A DNA stretch of 35,582 nucleotides, taken from an uncultured Woeseiaceae bacterium. GTDB taxonomy: Bacteria; Pseudomonadota; Gammaproteobacteria; Steroidobacterales; Woeseiaceae. Positions 20,218-29,281 of the stretch are shown here, piece by piece (within the stretch, counting starts at the first letter, position 1; each line of letters starts with the position of its first letter). Made by a program: the position numbers and the translations under genes. The stretch is from contig CAMYIS010000294.1 of assembly GCA_947258485.1 (NCBI GenBank), forward strand, positions 1 to 35,582, in the 5' to 3' direction. The notes beneath the pieces were generated by a model. The model searched no databases. It worked only from the letters and a program-made list of their open reading frames with translations, and was not told where the DNA came from.

Positions 20218-20781
20218 ATGAATGCGCTCGCAAATAACAAGAAAACCATGCGCACGGCGAGGGATATCCTGCACTACCTTGCCTACGGTTCGAATCTGCA
20301 TCCGTATCGCCTTATCCAGCGCGTTCCGCACGCAAGACTCGTTACAACGACGCGTCTGGACGGCTATGACGTTTCGTTTTCGAAGCGCAGTCATGACGGT
20401 TCGAGCAAGTGCAACCTGGCCATGAGCGAGTGTACGGATAGCGCCGCGCATGTCGCTATCTACAAAATTCCTATGGTCGAAAAACACCTGCTCGACGCCG
20501 CGGAGGGACTCGGCAAGGGCTACGACCACGCCCGATACAATGTAAGGGTGGCCAACAAGGCATATGATGTTTTCACTTACGCCGCCGCAAGCACGCATAT
20601 CGTCCGAGAATTATTGCCGTACGACTGGTACAAATCGATGGTTATCGAGGGGGCGCGTTACCACGGTTTTTCGGACGACTATATCGGGGCCTTCGAGTCC
20701 CAACCGAGCTGGCAAGACCCTGACATCCGGCGCCGGCTTGAAGCGGAGGAACTTCTCAACCAGATGCAGAGACAAAGATAG
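20218..20781 (+). CDS. Gamma-glutamylcyclotransferase-like (GGCT/AIG2 fold) protein
   Basis: LHYLAYGSNLHPYRLIQRVPHARLV; DAAEGLGKGYDHARYNV. Confidence 0.8.
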   Translation: MNALANNKKTMRTARDILHYLAYGSNLHPYRLIQRVPHARLVTTTRLDGYDVSFSKRSHDGSSKCNLAMSECTDSAAHVAIYKIPMVEKHLLDAAEGLGKGYDHARYNVRVANKAYDVFTYAAASTHIVRELLPYDWYKSMVIEGARYHGFSDDYIGAFESQPSWQDPDIRRRLEAEELLNQMQRQR

Positions 20782-21213
20782 ATGCAGTCCGACTTCCTGT
20801 TTCTACTCGCCGCAGACGTTCTTCTTCTGAGTCACGTCTTGTTCGTTGCGTTTGTCGTCCTTGGCCTGGTGCTGATTCTTGTCGGGAAACTTCTTGGTTG
20901 GGCATGGATACTAAACCCATGGTTCCGAGTCACACACCTGGCTGCAATAGGCATTGTCGTAATGCAGTCCTGGGTTGGTGTGATTTGCCCGCTTACAACT
21001 TGGGAAATGACGCTGCGTGAACGCGCGGGCTCCGCGGTGTACTCCGGTTCTTTCATTTCGCATTGGCTCGAGGCCATTCTTTATTACCAAGCGCCTGCGT
21101 GGGTATTCACTGTTTGTTACACAACTTTCGCCGCCGCCGTTGTCGCCAGCTGGTTTTGGGTTCGTCCGCGACGGTTTGGCGATGCCCCGACGCACGACGG
21201 TGCGCGAGACTAG
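20782..21213 (+). CDS. DUF2784-family membrane protein
   Basis: LLLSHVLFVAFVVLGLVLILVG...NPWFRVTHLAAIGIVVMQSWVGVICPLTTWE; ATG directly abuts the upstream stop. Confidence 0.85.
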   Translation: MQSDFLFLLAADVLLLSHVLFVAFVVLGLVLILVGKLLGWAWILNPWFRVTHLAAIGIVVMQSWVGVICPLTTWEMTLRERAGSAVYSGSFISHWLEAILYYQAPAWVFTVCYTTFAAAVVASWFWVRPRRFGDAPTHDGARD

Positions 21214-21219
21214 ATACGA

Positions 21220-21411
21220 ATGAGGGAGCTCAGTGAACGACACGTCGAATGTCCCTATTGCGGAGAGAGCATCGGCGTACTAGTCGACCCCTCCGTTCCT
21301 CAACAAGACTATATAGAGGATTGCCAGATTTGCTGTCGTCCCATTAATTTCAGTATTGAAATCGAGCCCGACGGCCACATCGGTATGCGGGTCGCCAGTG
21401 AAAACGAATAA
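21220..21411 (+). CDS. CPXCG-motif cysteine-rich small protein
   Basis: HVECPYCGESIGVLVDPSVPQQDYIEDCQICCRPINF. Confidence 0.9.
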   Translation: MRELSERHVECPYCGESIGVLVDPSVPQQDYIEDCQICCRPINFSIEIEPDGHIGMRVASENE

Positions 21412-21431
21412 GCGGAGCAAGCGGTTTTACG

Positions 21432-21515
21432 ATGCCCTACAAGAGCGAATCAGATTTACCGCAGAGCATGCGCGAGCATCTAACTTTTCATGCACAAGAG
21501 CGCTATCGTCACACT
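21432..21515 (+). pseudogene. ChaB-like N-terminal fragment
   Basis: MPYKSESDLPQSMREHLTFHAQERYR resembles the ChaB N-terminus (MPYKxxSDLPxxV...LPxHAQEIY); similarity then stops and the frame runs antisense through the convergent amidotransferase gene. Confidence 0.65.
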
Positions 21516-22339
21516 GCGGTGGCAGCCGCAGCCGGCTTTCGTACCCAGACCATCCCCTGCGTCAGTGCAATGACCTCGCCCTCGCCGATCGGCTCCCACG
21601 GCTCGTCGGTCAACGGCACGCTGGCGACGAGCGCCAGCTCCTGAGCCACGGGGGCCAGCATGATTCCGGACTGGCTCAGGTCGACGGCCTGCTCGTTGCT
21701 TGAGCGGACGAGCAGGTGCAGTCCCGGTGGCCGGGTTTCGCCGTCGCTCTGGGTCCTGCGGTGCGAATGAACGAATAGCGCGTCGCCGTCAGAGTAAACG
21801 AAATTGAATGCGCCGAGCGGTCGCAACCATGCGGCGAAATTGGCCACGATCTCGAGGCGCGCATCGACTGACGGCGCCCCGTCCGTTGAATGGTCCCACA
21901 GTTTTCCGAGCCGCTCGAGCAGACAACAGAACGCCAATTCCGAATCGGTATCGCCGACTGGCGTAAATCGCTGTGAATCAAGGCAACATTTTTCTTTGAT
22001 GCCCGGCATGTTGCCGTTGTGAGCGAATACATGCGCGCGTCCGCCAAGTTCGCGCTGGAACGGCTGCGTATTACGCAACGCCGGTTCGCCTTGGGTTGCC
22101 AGGCGAATGTGTGAGAGCACGAGGTTGCTCGGCGGCCCGTTCTTCTCCATGAATCTTACCAGGCCGCTTTCCGCAGCGGGTCTCGACTCCCGCAGCAGAA
22201 ACACGTCGTGATCCTCAAAATACGCGACGCCCCAGCCATCCTTGTGGGGCCCGTCGTGTCCGCCGCGACGGGCGAGCGTTTCCAGCGAAAAACCGACCGA
22301 TGTAGGGTACCGGCTCGACATTGCAAATAGTTCGCACAT
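21509..22339 (-). CDS. Class II glutamine amidotransferase (YafJ-like)
   Basis: MCELFAMSSRYPT (Cys2 nucleophile), RGGHDGPHKDGWGVAYFED, SHIRLATQGEPALRNTQPF, FAHNGNMPG. Confidence 0.93.
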   Translation of the reverse strand: MCELFAMSSRYPTSVGFSLETLARRGGHDGPHKDGWGVAYFEDHDVFLLRESRPAAESGLVRFMEKNGPPSNLVLSHIRLATQGEPALRNTQPFQRELGGRAHVFAHNGNMPGIKEKCCLDSQRFTPVGDTDSELAFCCLLERLGKLWDHSTDGAPSVDARLEIVANFAAWLRPLGAFNFVYSDGDALFVHSHRRTQSDGETRPPGLHLLVRSSNEQAVDLSQSGIMLAPVAQELALVASVPLTDEPWEPIGEGEVIALTQGMVWVRKPAAAATAV

Positions 22340-22442
22340 GTCTTTTGTGACTCATAGGCAACAAAATCCATTAAAGTATAAGCGTCTCGATAACTGGATT
22401 TCGACCGACTGCGTCGCGATTTTGCTGCGAAGAAAGGCTCTG

Positions 22443-22952
22443 ATGAAGCAACTCAATTCTACGTTGGCCGCCTGGCAGCGTCTGTCCAGGAAGCCCGCCG
22501 GAAAATGGATATTTGCCCGGCTCGTCTGTTGGAAAGCTCCCTACTTCGGCAGCATAAGACCGAGGTTCGTCGACCTGCGCCCTGGGTTTTGCGAGGTGCG
22601 CGTGAAAAAGCGCCGGCGGGTCCTCAATCACATTGGTACTGTTCACGCCATCGCGATGTGCAACATGGCCGAGCTGGCCGGCGGGACCATGACCGAGGTG
22701 ACAGTCCCCTCTGGCTATCGCTGGATTCCGAAAGGTATGACCGTGGAATATATCTCGAAGGCCGAGACAGACCTGCAAGCCGTCGCAAAATTTGATCCGA
22801 TACCAACGTTCGCCGGGGCGGCTGACATGCCGGTCACGGTTACCGTTACGGATACGGGCAGCAAACTCGTATTCCGCGCCGTTATTACGATGTGGGTGTC
22901 ACCGAAGACGGTCGAGGTGACGCCCGGAAGGCAAAAGAAACAACGTAATTAG
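22443..22952 (+). CDS. DUF4442 / hotdog-fold thioesterase-like protein
   Basis: ARLVCWKAPYFGSIRPRFVDLRPGFCEVRVKKRRRVLNHIGTVHAIAMCNMAELAGG. Confidence 0.85.
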   Translation: MKQLNSTLAAWQRLSRKPAGKWIFARLVCWKAPYFGSIRPRFVDLRPGFCEVRVKKRRRVLNHIGTVHAIAMCNMAELAGGTMTEVTVPSGYRWIPKGMTVEYISKAETDLQAVAKFDPIPTFAGAADMPVTVTVTDTGSKLVFRAVITMWVSPKTVEVTPGRQKKQRN

Positions 22953-23290
22953 AACGACCCCTTCTTCTTGCGTTTCTTCTTCGGCCTCGGCGCCGGAAGT
23001 TCATTTTCCGTAATTAACAGCAGCTCGGTCAGCCAGTCCCCATCTTCAATCTCATCCCCGATGAGGAACGAGTTTCTAGCCCCCTCATATGGCGGCGCTT
23101 CAACGACTGCCCCAATGTAAGCACGGCCCGGCTCGGTCGGTTTGACGAACAGCTGATTATCGCAGATCAGTCCGACCACTTTGCCATTCACATACAGCGT
23201 CGTCCCGCCAAACATATGGCGGTACGTCGCATCACATCCGTTCCGCACCTGGTCAACAACGAACTCGATAAAGTCCTGGTCATTCGGCAT
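22949..23290 (-). CDS. TfoX N-terminal-domain protein
   Basis: DATYRHMFGGTTLYVNGKVVGLICDNQLFVKPTEPGRAYIG; lysine-rich C-terminus. Confidence 0.88.
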   Translation of the reverse strand: MPNDQDFIEFVVDQVRNGCDATYRHMFGGTTLYVNGKVVGLICDNQLFVKPTEPGRAYIGAVVEAPPYEGARNSFLIGDEIEDGDWLTELLLITENELPAPRPKKKRKKKGSF

Positions 23291-23414
23291 AAGCTTTCAC
23301 CTCATAGCGCATGGCCAGGATAATATTACCTTAGGACAGCAGGCATTCATCTCATGCTAGACTCCGACGCATCCCGGACCGGAACTCCTCCGGGAGAGGA
23401 CACTTCAGCGCGCT

Positions 23415-24458
23415 ATGGCCAAAAAACTCGACACAGCTCAACTCAGGAGCCTCATCCCGCTGAATGGGCTGAAGACGGATACCCTCCGCGCGATTCTCGA
23501 CAAGATCGAATTGCGAGAAGCAAGCCGCGGACAGACTCTCTTCAAGAAAGGCGATACACATAAGCAGACGGTCTATGTGCTGTCCGGAACGATAGGACTC
23601 GTGGAGGGCGACAAAGTCGTTCAAACCATCGCTGGCGGTACGGATGAAGCGCGTAGCCCGATCGATCCCGTACTGCCACGCCAACGGACTGCCGTAGCGG
23701 CGGACGACGTCAAGTACATCAGCATAGATAGTGAATTTCTGGATGTGACATTGACCTGGGATCAGACCGGTATCTATGAGGTTGGTGACTTCGGCACCGA
23801 AAAACTTAAGGAGACCGGAGACTGGATGGCCTCCTTTCTTCATGTCAAAGCTTTCCAGAACATACCGCCGGCAAATATTCAGACGATCTTCATGCGCCTC
23901 GAGCAGGTCAACTTTAAAGCGGGCGACGTCGTTATCAAGCAGGGCAATGCCGGCGATTATTTCTATGTCATCAGTCGCGGCCGTTGCATGGTGACACGCG
24001 AGACGCCTTTGAGTGACAAGGGCATCGACCTGGCTCAGCTGACAGTCGGCGACACATTCGGCGACGAAGCGTTGCTCTCAGAAGCAAAGTGCAATGCGAC
24101 AGTAACGATGCAGACGGACGGCGTCTTGATGCGATTGGGAAAAGAAGACTTTCAGGCGCTGCTAAAAGAACCGATGCTCGAGTGGTTAAACCAGGATGAA
24201 GCGGACAAGGTTGTTGCCAACGGCGGTCAATGGCTCGATGTCCGCCTGCCGAGTGAATTCAAGGTCTTCCATAAAGATGGCGCCCTGAATATGCCGCTTT
24301 ACGTTTTTCGTCATAAGCTCAATATGCTGGACCGCGGAAAACAGTACGTAGTCTGTTGTGATACCGGCCGGCGCAGTTCAGCCGCGGCCTTCGTACTCAA
24401 ACAGAAGGACTTTCAGGTCTTCGTGTTGACGGGTGGACTGAAGCAGGGCGAAGCCTAG
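23415..24458 (+). CDS. Two cyclic-nucleotide-binding-like domains fused to a rhodanese domain
   Basis: CNB-like N-terminal half; second CNB (FKAGDVVIKQGNAGDYFYVISRGRCMV...GDTFGDEALLSEAKCNATV); rhodanese (WLDVRLPSEFKVFHKDGALNMPL...YVVCCDTGRRSSAAAFVL). Confidence 0.9.
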   Translation: MAKKLDTAQLRSLIPLNGLKTDTLRAILDKIELREASRGQTLFKKGDTHKQTVYVLSGTIGLVEGDKVVQTIAGGTDEARSPIDPVLPRQRTAVAADDVKYISIDSEFLDVTLTWDQTGIYEVGDFGTEKLKETGDWMASFLHVKAFQNIPPANIQTIFMRLEQVNFKAGDVVIKQGNAGDYFYVISRGRCMVTRETPLSDKGIDLAQLTVGDTFGDEALLSEAKCNATVTMQTDGVLMRLGKEDFQALLKEPMLEWLNQDEADKVVANGGQWLDVRLPSEFKVFHKDGALNMPLYVFRHKLNMLDRGKQYVVCCDTGRRSSAAAFVLKQKDFQVFVLTGGLKQGEA

Positions 24459-26164
24459 TTCGCGCGTTGCTCTCGTATTGCTTTGAACTCCGAGCCTGCC
24501 TTCCACTGCGGCCAGCGTGTCGAGTTACCCAAATCTTCGAGTATGATTCTGAAAAGCTCAATGTCCTCAGCGGCACCGCGCAGGTCCCAGTCGGGGCTCC
24601 ACTCGTCACAGGTCTGGTGATAGCAGCTGCCGATGTAATCGGCGATCCACTGATCGCCCGCTTCCCGTCCGCCCTCGACCAGATCCGCGCCGCCTGCAAT
24701 AGCCATGATCAACAGCACCGGCACACCTCGCCGTGCCAATGAAAAGTGGTCGGCACGAAAGAACAATCCATTTTCCGGCAGGCTCTCGGGCGTCACAACG
24801 CGCCCCTGGCGGGCAGCCGCGTTTGCGAGATCGTCCTCCAGGTCGCTCTGGCCTTCGCCGACGAGGATCACGTCGCGGGCCGGGCCGGCAGTCTGCAGGA
24901 TATCCAGCGTCAGGTTAGCGACAGTCTTCTCCAGCGGATAGACGGGATCGTTAGCGTAGGCCTCCGACCCCAGCAGGCCGCTCTCCTCTGCGGTCCAGGC
25001 CGCGAACACAACGCTGCGCTCCAGCGCCGGGCCGCTCGCAAGGACACGGGCGATCTCGAGAACACCGGCCGTCCCGAGAGCGTCGTCATTGGCGCCCGGC
25101 CGCATCGTACGGCCCTGCGCATCAGGCTCTCCGAGGCCATAGGCATCCCAGTGCGCCGATACCATTAATATCTCATCGGGACGGGTTGCACCGGGCAATT
25201 TGGCGAGCACGTTGCTGCTCTCGATTGTCTCCACCTTTACCGACAGATCGGCGCCAAAAGTGACGTCATCAAGCTCGAATGCCTCGAATTCCGGACTGCG
25301 TGCGCGAACGCGCAACTCGTCGAGATCGTAACCGGCCGCACTGAGGAGGTCGGCTGCCGCATCGCCATGCAGCCACCCCTGCAACGTAACCGGATCCGAT
25401 TCGGACTCGTCTCGTACCACCGCGTAGTTTTCACCCGGCGACGATGACGCAACATTCCAGCCGTAACCGGCTGCCTCCGTTTCGTGGATTACCAGTGCGG
25501 CTGTGGCGCCGCGACGGGCCGCTTCGGCATATTTGTACGCCCAACGTCCGTAATAGGTCATGCGGCGGTCTCCGAATCGCCCGGCAGCGGGTTCGTCAGG
25601 CGCAGCAGCAAAATCAGGATCGTTGACAAGATAAAGCGCGACCTTGCCATTGAGGTCAATATCACCATAGTCATCCCAGTCGCGCTCGGGCGCGTAAGCA
25701 CCGAAACCGACGAATACGACGGGCGCATCAATCGCGATCGACTGGACCGGCCGCACGGTGCTGGCTTCGATATCGGTCTGCTGCTCCAGCGTCTGCGTCG
25801 CGCCGCCAACGCTGAAATTCATGGGTGCGGGTGTCTGCACCTGGGTCCGGATCAACGGCACTGCGTGGACCCAGGAGCCGTTCTTGCCGCCCGGTTCGAG
25901 ACCCAGGTCTTCAAATTGCCCGATCAGGTATTTGACGGTCTTTCTGCCGCCGGGCGTTCCGGGCGCCCGACCTTCGAAATCATCGGAAGCCAGGACCTTG
26001 ACGATGGCCGACAATCGCTCAGTATCGATCTTTGCGGTACTTTCGTCCGCCGCCGCCGTCGCAATGTCAACAGCATCAGGAGCCGTAGCGGGGTCCTGGT
26101 CCGCAACACCGCAGCCGGCCAATCCTGCGACGATCGAAACAAACAGCAGTATTCGGTGCAACAT
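24455..26164 (-). CDS. Secreted lipoprotein-like M28 family zinc peptidase with PA domain
   Basis: Lipobox-like LVSIVAGLAGC region; SAHWDAYG, PGANDDALGTAGVLEIAR, AAWTAEESGLLGSEAYA. Confidence 0.93.
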   Translation of the reverse strand: MLHRILLFVSIVAGLAGCGVADQDPATAPDAVDIATAAADESTAKIDTERLSAIVKVLASDDFEGRAPGTPGGRKTVKYLIGQFEDLGLEPGGKNGSWVHAVPLIRTQVQTPAPMNFSVGGATQTLEQQTDIEASTVRPVQSIAIDAPVVFVGFGAYAPERDWDDYGDIDLNGKVALYLVNDPDFAAAPDEPAAGRFGDRRMTYYGRWAYKYAEAARRGATAALVIHETEAAGYGWNVASSSPGENYAVVRDESESDPVTLQGWLHGDAAADLLSAAGYDLDELRVRARSPEFEAFELDDVTFGADLSVKVETIESSNVLAKLPGATRPDEILMVSAHWDAYGLGEPDAQGRTMRPGANDDALGTAGVLEIARVLASGPALERSVVFAAWTAEESGLLGSEAYANDPVYPLEKTVANLTLDILQTAGPARDVILVGEGQSDLEDDLANAAARQGRVVTPESLPENGLFFRADHFSLARRGVPVLLIMAIAGGADLVEGGREAGDQWIADYIGSCYHQTCDEWSPDWDLRGAAEDIELFRIILEDLGNSTRWPQWKAGSEFKAIREQRAN

Positions 26165-26259
26165 AGGAATCTCCTCTCTTCACCGCACCCGAGGCACGAC
26201 AGTTCAATCAGATGGCGCCGGGACAAGTTTGCGCGCGGCCTAGTTTCTTTGCTGACGTT

Positions 26260-26598
26260 TCAGGGTCGTCCCCATTCGATCTTCGATATGCGTAAAGCAT
26301 CGTCGAATTGAGAAATTGTCACTGTTATTGCTTCGGAGAAGACATCGCCCTCGAGTGGCACGTAAACTATCGCCCGGTCGTTTGCCGACATATCCGGCCA
26401 CTCCTTCAAAATTACCATTGGTGTGCCGATCGCCGTGACGCCGCCCATGTCCTCTGCCAACGACTCGAATTGCGACGAGAGGTCCGTCGCTGCGATTGCA
26501 GCACCCAGGTCGTCTGACAACATCATGTGTGCGGCCTTTGAATCGCCGTCAACAATTGCTTGAGCGAATCTGGCCGAAAATTCGAGTTCGTCTGTCAT
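26260..26598 (-). CDS. Small protein of unknown function, possibly NTF2/DUF3887-like
   Basis: Complete 112-aa ORF (FSARFAQAIVDGDSKAAHMMLSDDLGAAI...) immediately downstream of the Zn-ADH gene on the same strand. Confidence 0.6.
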   Translation of the reverse strand: MTDELEFSARFAQAIVDGDSKAAHMMLSDDLGAAIAATDLSSQFESLAEDMGGVTAIGTPMVILKEWPDMSANDRAIVYVPLEGDVFSEAITVTISQFDDALRISKIEWGRP

Positions 26599-26601
26599 GT
26601 G

Positions 26602-27618
26602 TCATACCACCTCTGGAAATCCATCAAGCACGGTTTTTCCAACCGCTCGGCCGCTCTCCTGCAGAGCGTGCGCTGACTGAAGCGACGCAACACCTATCTT
26701 GCCGAGGTTCTTCGTCGCCGTCGTAACCAAAACTCCGTCATCGACCAGCTGGGAAACCCGATCCAGGAGCTCGTGCTGTTTCACCATATCATCTGTCTGG
26801 AACATCGAGCGGGTAAACATGAACTCGAAGCTGAAGGAGAGCGACTTCGTTTTGATCGCGTTGATACTCAAAGACTTTGGGTCGTCAATCATGGCTATAT
26901 GGCCGCGCGGCTTGATCAGCTCAACAACCGAATCGAAGTGTTGATCTGAGGCCGTAAGCGATGCCACGAAGCGGGGCGTCCGGCCTAACTCACGTACCTG
27001 GTCAGTCAGCGACTCCCTGTGATTAATAACGTGGTCGGCCCCCATCTTCCTGACCCACTCGACGGTTTCCGGTCGGGATGCTGTTGCAATAACCGTCAGG
27101 CCAGTCAGCTGCTTTGCCAGCTGAATCAGGATCGAGCCTACACCGCCGGCGCCGCCGATAATGAGAAGCGCATCGTCCTCTCCATGTCCTTCCTTCAGGG
27201 CAAAGCAGTCGAACAGGATTTCCCATGCCGTGATTGATGTCAGGGGCAGCGCTGCTGCATCCGCGAAATCAAGCGTCGCTGGTTTCTTTCCAACGATGCG
27301 TTCGTCAACAACGTGCAGCTCAGAATTCGTACCAGGCCTTGTGAGATCGCCGGCGTAGAAAACTTCATCGCCTACTTCAAACAAGCTGGCACCGTCCCCG
27401 ACTTGTTTCACAATGCCGGCCGCATCATAGCCGATAATTTTCGTTCCAGCGTCCGGCGAAACGTTGGCGCGAACTTTCGTGTCAACCGGGTTTACCGATA
27501 TTCCGCGAACCTCGACCAAGAGATCGTTGGCACCGAATTTCGGCACTGGTGCGTCAATTTCGACAAGGGCGTCTTCAGCCGTGATAGGACCTGCTTTGTT
27601 GTATCCGATGGCTTTCAT
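26602..27618 (-). CDS. Zinc-binding alcohol dehydrogenase family / quinone oxidoreductase-like MDR protein
   Basis: [12 protein letters not shown]...[12 protein letters not shown]...[10 protein letters not shown]...[32 protein letters not shown]. Confidence 0.93.
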   Translation of the reverse strand: MKAIGYNKAGPITAEDALVEIDAPVPKFGANDLLVEVRGISVNPVDTKVRANVSPDAGTKIIGYDAAGIVKQVGDGASLFEVGDEVFYAGDLTRPGTNSELHVVDERIVGKKPATLDFADAAALPLTSITAWEILFDCFALKEGHGEDDALLIIGGAGGVGSILIQLAKQLTGLTVIATASRPETVEWVRKMGADHVINHRESLTDQVRELGRTPRFVASLTASDQHFDSVVELIKPRGHIAMIDDPKSLSINAIKTKSLSFSFEFMFTRSMFQTDDMVKQHELLDRVSQLVDDGVLVTTATKNLGKIGVASLQSAHALQESGRAVGKTVLDGFPEVV

Positions 27619-27796
27619 ATTTGACTCATTTTGTTGACGGTAAACTCTGCAGCCGTTCCGATGCTAGTATTTCCCGAATTGAAAGGGCTGCAATGGACCC
27701 AAAGCGGACAAAGGAAATATGGACTAGACTGATCCTATATCAAAGCCGAAATCGAGTCCGCTGATTCCAAAAAACCATAAAAACAGGGGAGTCGCC

Positions 27797-27880
27797 ATGA
27801 GAATTTCGAAGAATTGGCTCACTGGGATACTTCGCCGTGATATGGCTCGCACCCACCCGCTAATAGTTAGGCCTTACTGA
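27797..27880 (+). CDS. Candidate 27-aa small ORF upstream of the chlorite-dismutase-family gene
   Basis: SD-like AGGGGAG 8 nt before ATG; MRISKNWLTGILRRDMARTHPLIVRPY*; ends 11 nt before the next ATG, which has its own GAGGAA SD. Confidence 0.35.
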   Translation: MRISKNWLTGILRRDMARTHPLIVRPY

Positions 27881-27891
27881 GGAAAGTTGAT

Positions 27892-28455
27892 ATGCCCGCG
27901 CGATTGTTTTCGTTCATTGGTGGTGCGACAGGCCTCTGGCGTGTCACCGAAATGGAAGTGATAGTTGGCGAGCCACTGCCAGCGGTGGTAGGGGTCGATA
28001 TCGCTTCCGGCTCAGAGATTCCATCCGATCCACATGCGTCCTGGGTTCTTCGTGGAATAACAAGCAATGAGCGGTATGCCGATCGCGAGGAAAGGCGTCA
28101 AATCGTCGCCAAGCTGCTCGATCTTGGGCGCCCGGAGGCAACGTGCGCGGCGCTGATCCTGATTCGCAAGAACGAGGCCTGGTGGGCACTCACACAAGAG
28201 GAACGCCTGAGCATTTTCAAGGAGCAATCTCACCACACAAAAATCGGACTGGAGCATTTTCCCACGCTGGCTAGAAGGCTCCATCACTGCCGTGATCTCT
28301 CGGAGAACGAGCCGTTCGATTTCATCACTTGGTTCGAGTACGCGCCATCTGATGAGGTGCGGTTCAACAATCTCCTTGCTGCATTGCGTGCTATACCTGA
28401 GTGGCAGTATGTTGAACGAGAAGTGGACATCCGGCTAGAGCGTGATCAGGTCTAA
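27892..28455 (+). CDS. Chlorite dismutase family protein
   Basis: SWVLRGITSNERYADREER...RPEATCAALILIRKNEAWWALTQEERLSIFKEQSHHTKIGLEHFPTLARRLHHCRDL...FDFITWFEYAP...EWQYVEREVDIRLER. Confidence 0.85.
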   Translation: MPARLFSFIGGATGLWRVTEMEVIVGEPLPAVVGVDIASGSEIPSDPHASWVLRGITSNERYADREERRQIVAKLLDLGRPEATCAALILIRKNEAWWALTQEERLSIFKEQSHHTKIGLEHFPTLARRLHHCRDLSENEPFDFITWFEYAPSDEVRFNNLLAALRAIPEWQYVEREVDIRLERDQV

Positions 28456-28466
28456 CCCTTCGTTGC

Positions 28467-28492
28467 AGCGGCCGGCCTTCGACCGCCGCTGA
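28467..28492. repeat. GC-rich hairpin downstream of the chlorite-dismutase-family gene
   Basis: CAGCGGCCGG-CCTTCG-ACCGCCGCTG imperfect stem-loop. Confidence 0.55.
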
Positions 28493-28564
28493 ACTCGATC
28501 ATTACGAATGACCGGAGTTGCTGCGTTTGCGACCTTCACTGGAACCCGGGGAATGTCGCTTTCT

Positions 28565-28616
28565 GGCCGTTCTGAGACGGTCGCCTGGTTCGCGGTATAA
28601 TTTCCGCTACTGACCC
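28565..28616 (+). repeat. Intergenic repeat copy A (short form) with TATAAT at 28596-28601
   Basis: GGCCGTTCTGAGACGGTCGCCTGGTTCGCGGTATAATTTCCGCTACTGACCC; 47/52 identical to copy D. Confidence 0.85.
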
Positions 28617-28662
28617 GATAGGGATGACCTTGGGACCTAAGAGAAGAACAGCGAACACTACG

Positions 28663-29031
28663 ATGAGCGAAATTCCCGTCACCATAAGACTTCGAAAAGC
28701 ATCGTGCCAAATCACCTTGGAGTATGAGGACGGGACATCCTTTGACCTTCCGTTCGAGTACCTTCGTGTCTATTCACCGTCTGCCGAAGTTCGAGGGCAC
28801 GGATCCGGCCAGGCGGTACTACAAACCGGCAAGGAGAATGTGCGGGTAACCTCAATTGAACCAATCGGGTATTACGCGTTGCAGTTCGTTTTTGATGATG
28901 GCCACGATACCGGCCTATATACGTGGGAATATTTGTTCGAACTAGGCGCGCAACAGGATGAAAAATGGCGCGCTTATCTCGGCCGACTCAAAGCGGCAGG
29001 GTATGATCGTCCTGGATCCACAGACAACTAG
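28663..29031 (+). CDS. DUF971 (GBBH-like N-terminal domain) protein
   Basis: VTIRLRKASCQITLEYEDGTSFDLPFEYLRVYSPSAEVRGHG...VRVTSIEPIGYYALQFVFDDGHDTGLYTWEYL. Confidence 0.93.
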   Translation: MSEIPVTIRLRKASCQITLEYEDGTSFDLPFEYLRVYSPSAEVRGHGSGQAVLQTGKENVRVTSIEPIGYYALQFVFDDGHDTGLYTWEYLFELGAQQDEKWRAYLGRLKAAGYDRPGSTDN

Positions 29032-29063
29032 AATTTAGACAGGGGTATGGCCGGTATAAGCTT

Positions 29064-29113
29064 CGCATAGCCGCCGGTCGATTGAACTAAGGTAAAATGC
29101 CGGCTGTTGACCC
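29064..29113 (+). repeat. Intergenic repeat copy B (3' half form) with TAAAAT at 29093-29098
   Basis: CGCATAGCCGCCGGTCG...GGTAAAATGCCGGCTGTTGACCC; 44/50 identical to 34321-34370. Confidence 0.85.
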
Positions 29114-29134
29114 AAACCGGTCGCCCACAATTTC

Positions 29135-29177
29135 CGTAGGAGCGCCTTCCAGGCGCGATTCCCAAATGCCCGCTGCC
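29135..29177 (+). repeat. REP-like element, left copy of a 43-bp inverted repeat
   Basis: CGTAGGAGCGCCTTCCAGGCGCGATTCCCAAATGCCCGCTGCC; contains GTAGGAGCGCCTTCCAGGCGCGAT, similar to Pseudomonas/Stenotrophomonas-type REP motifs. Confidence 0.85.
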
Positions 29178-29281
29178 GGCCACAAGCTGTCGTTGGACGA
29201 CTTAGTCAAATAAGTCAGTGCCCGGCACCTTTTTCGAAAGTTGACTTAGACGAAACATCCAAAGAAGTTTATGGTAAGCGT

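Noticed and set aside
27688-27716. Weak similarity of GGGCTGCAATGGACCCAAAGCGGACAAAG (reverse strand) to the GAATGTCGCTTTTGGGTCGGCAGCGGGCATT stretch at 34188-34216
   Set aside because: Match is short and degenerate; not enough to call another repeat copy without alignment.
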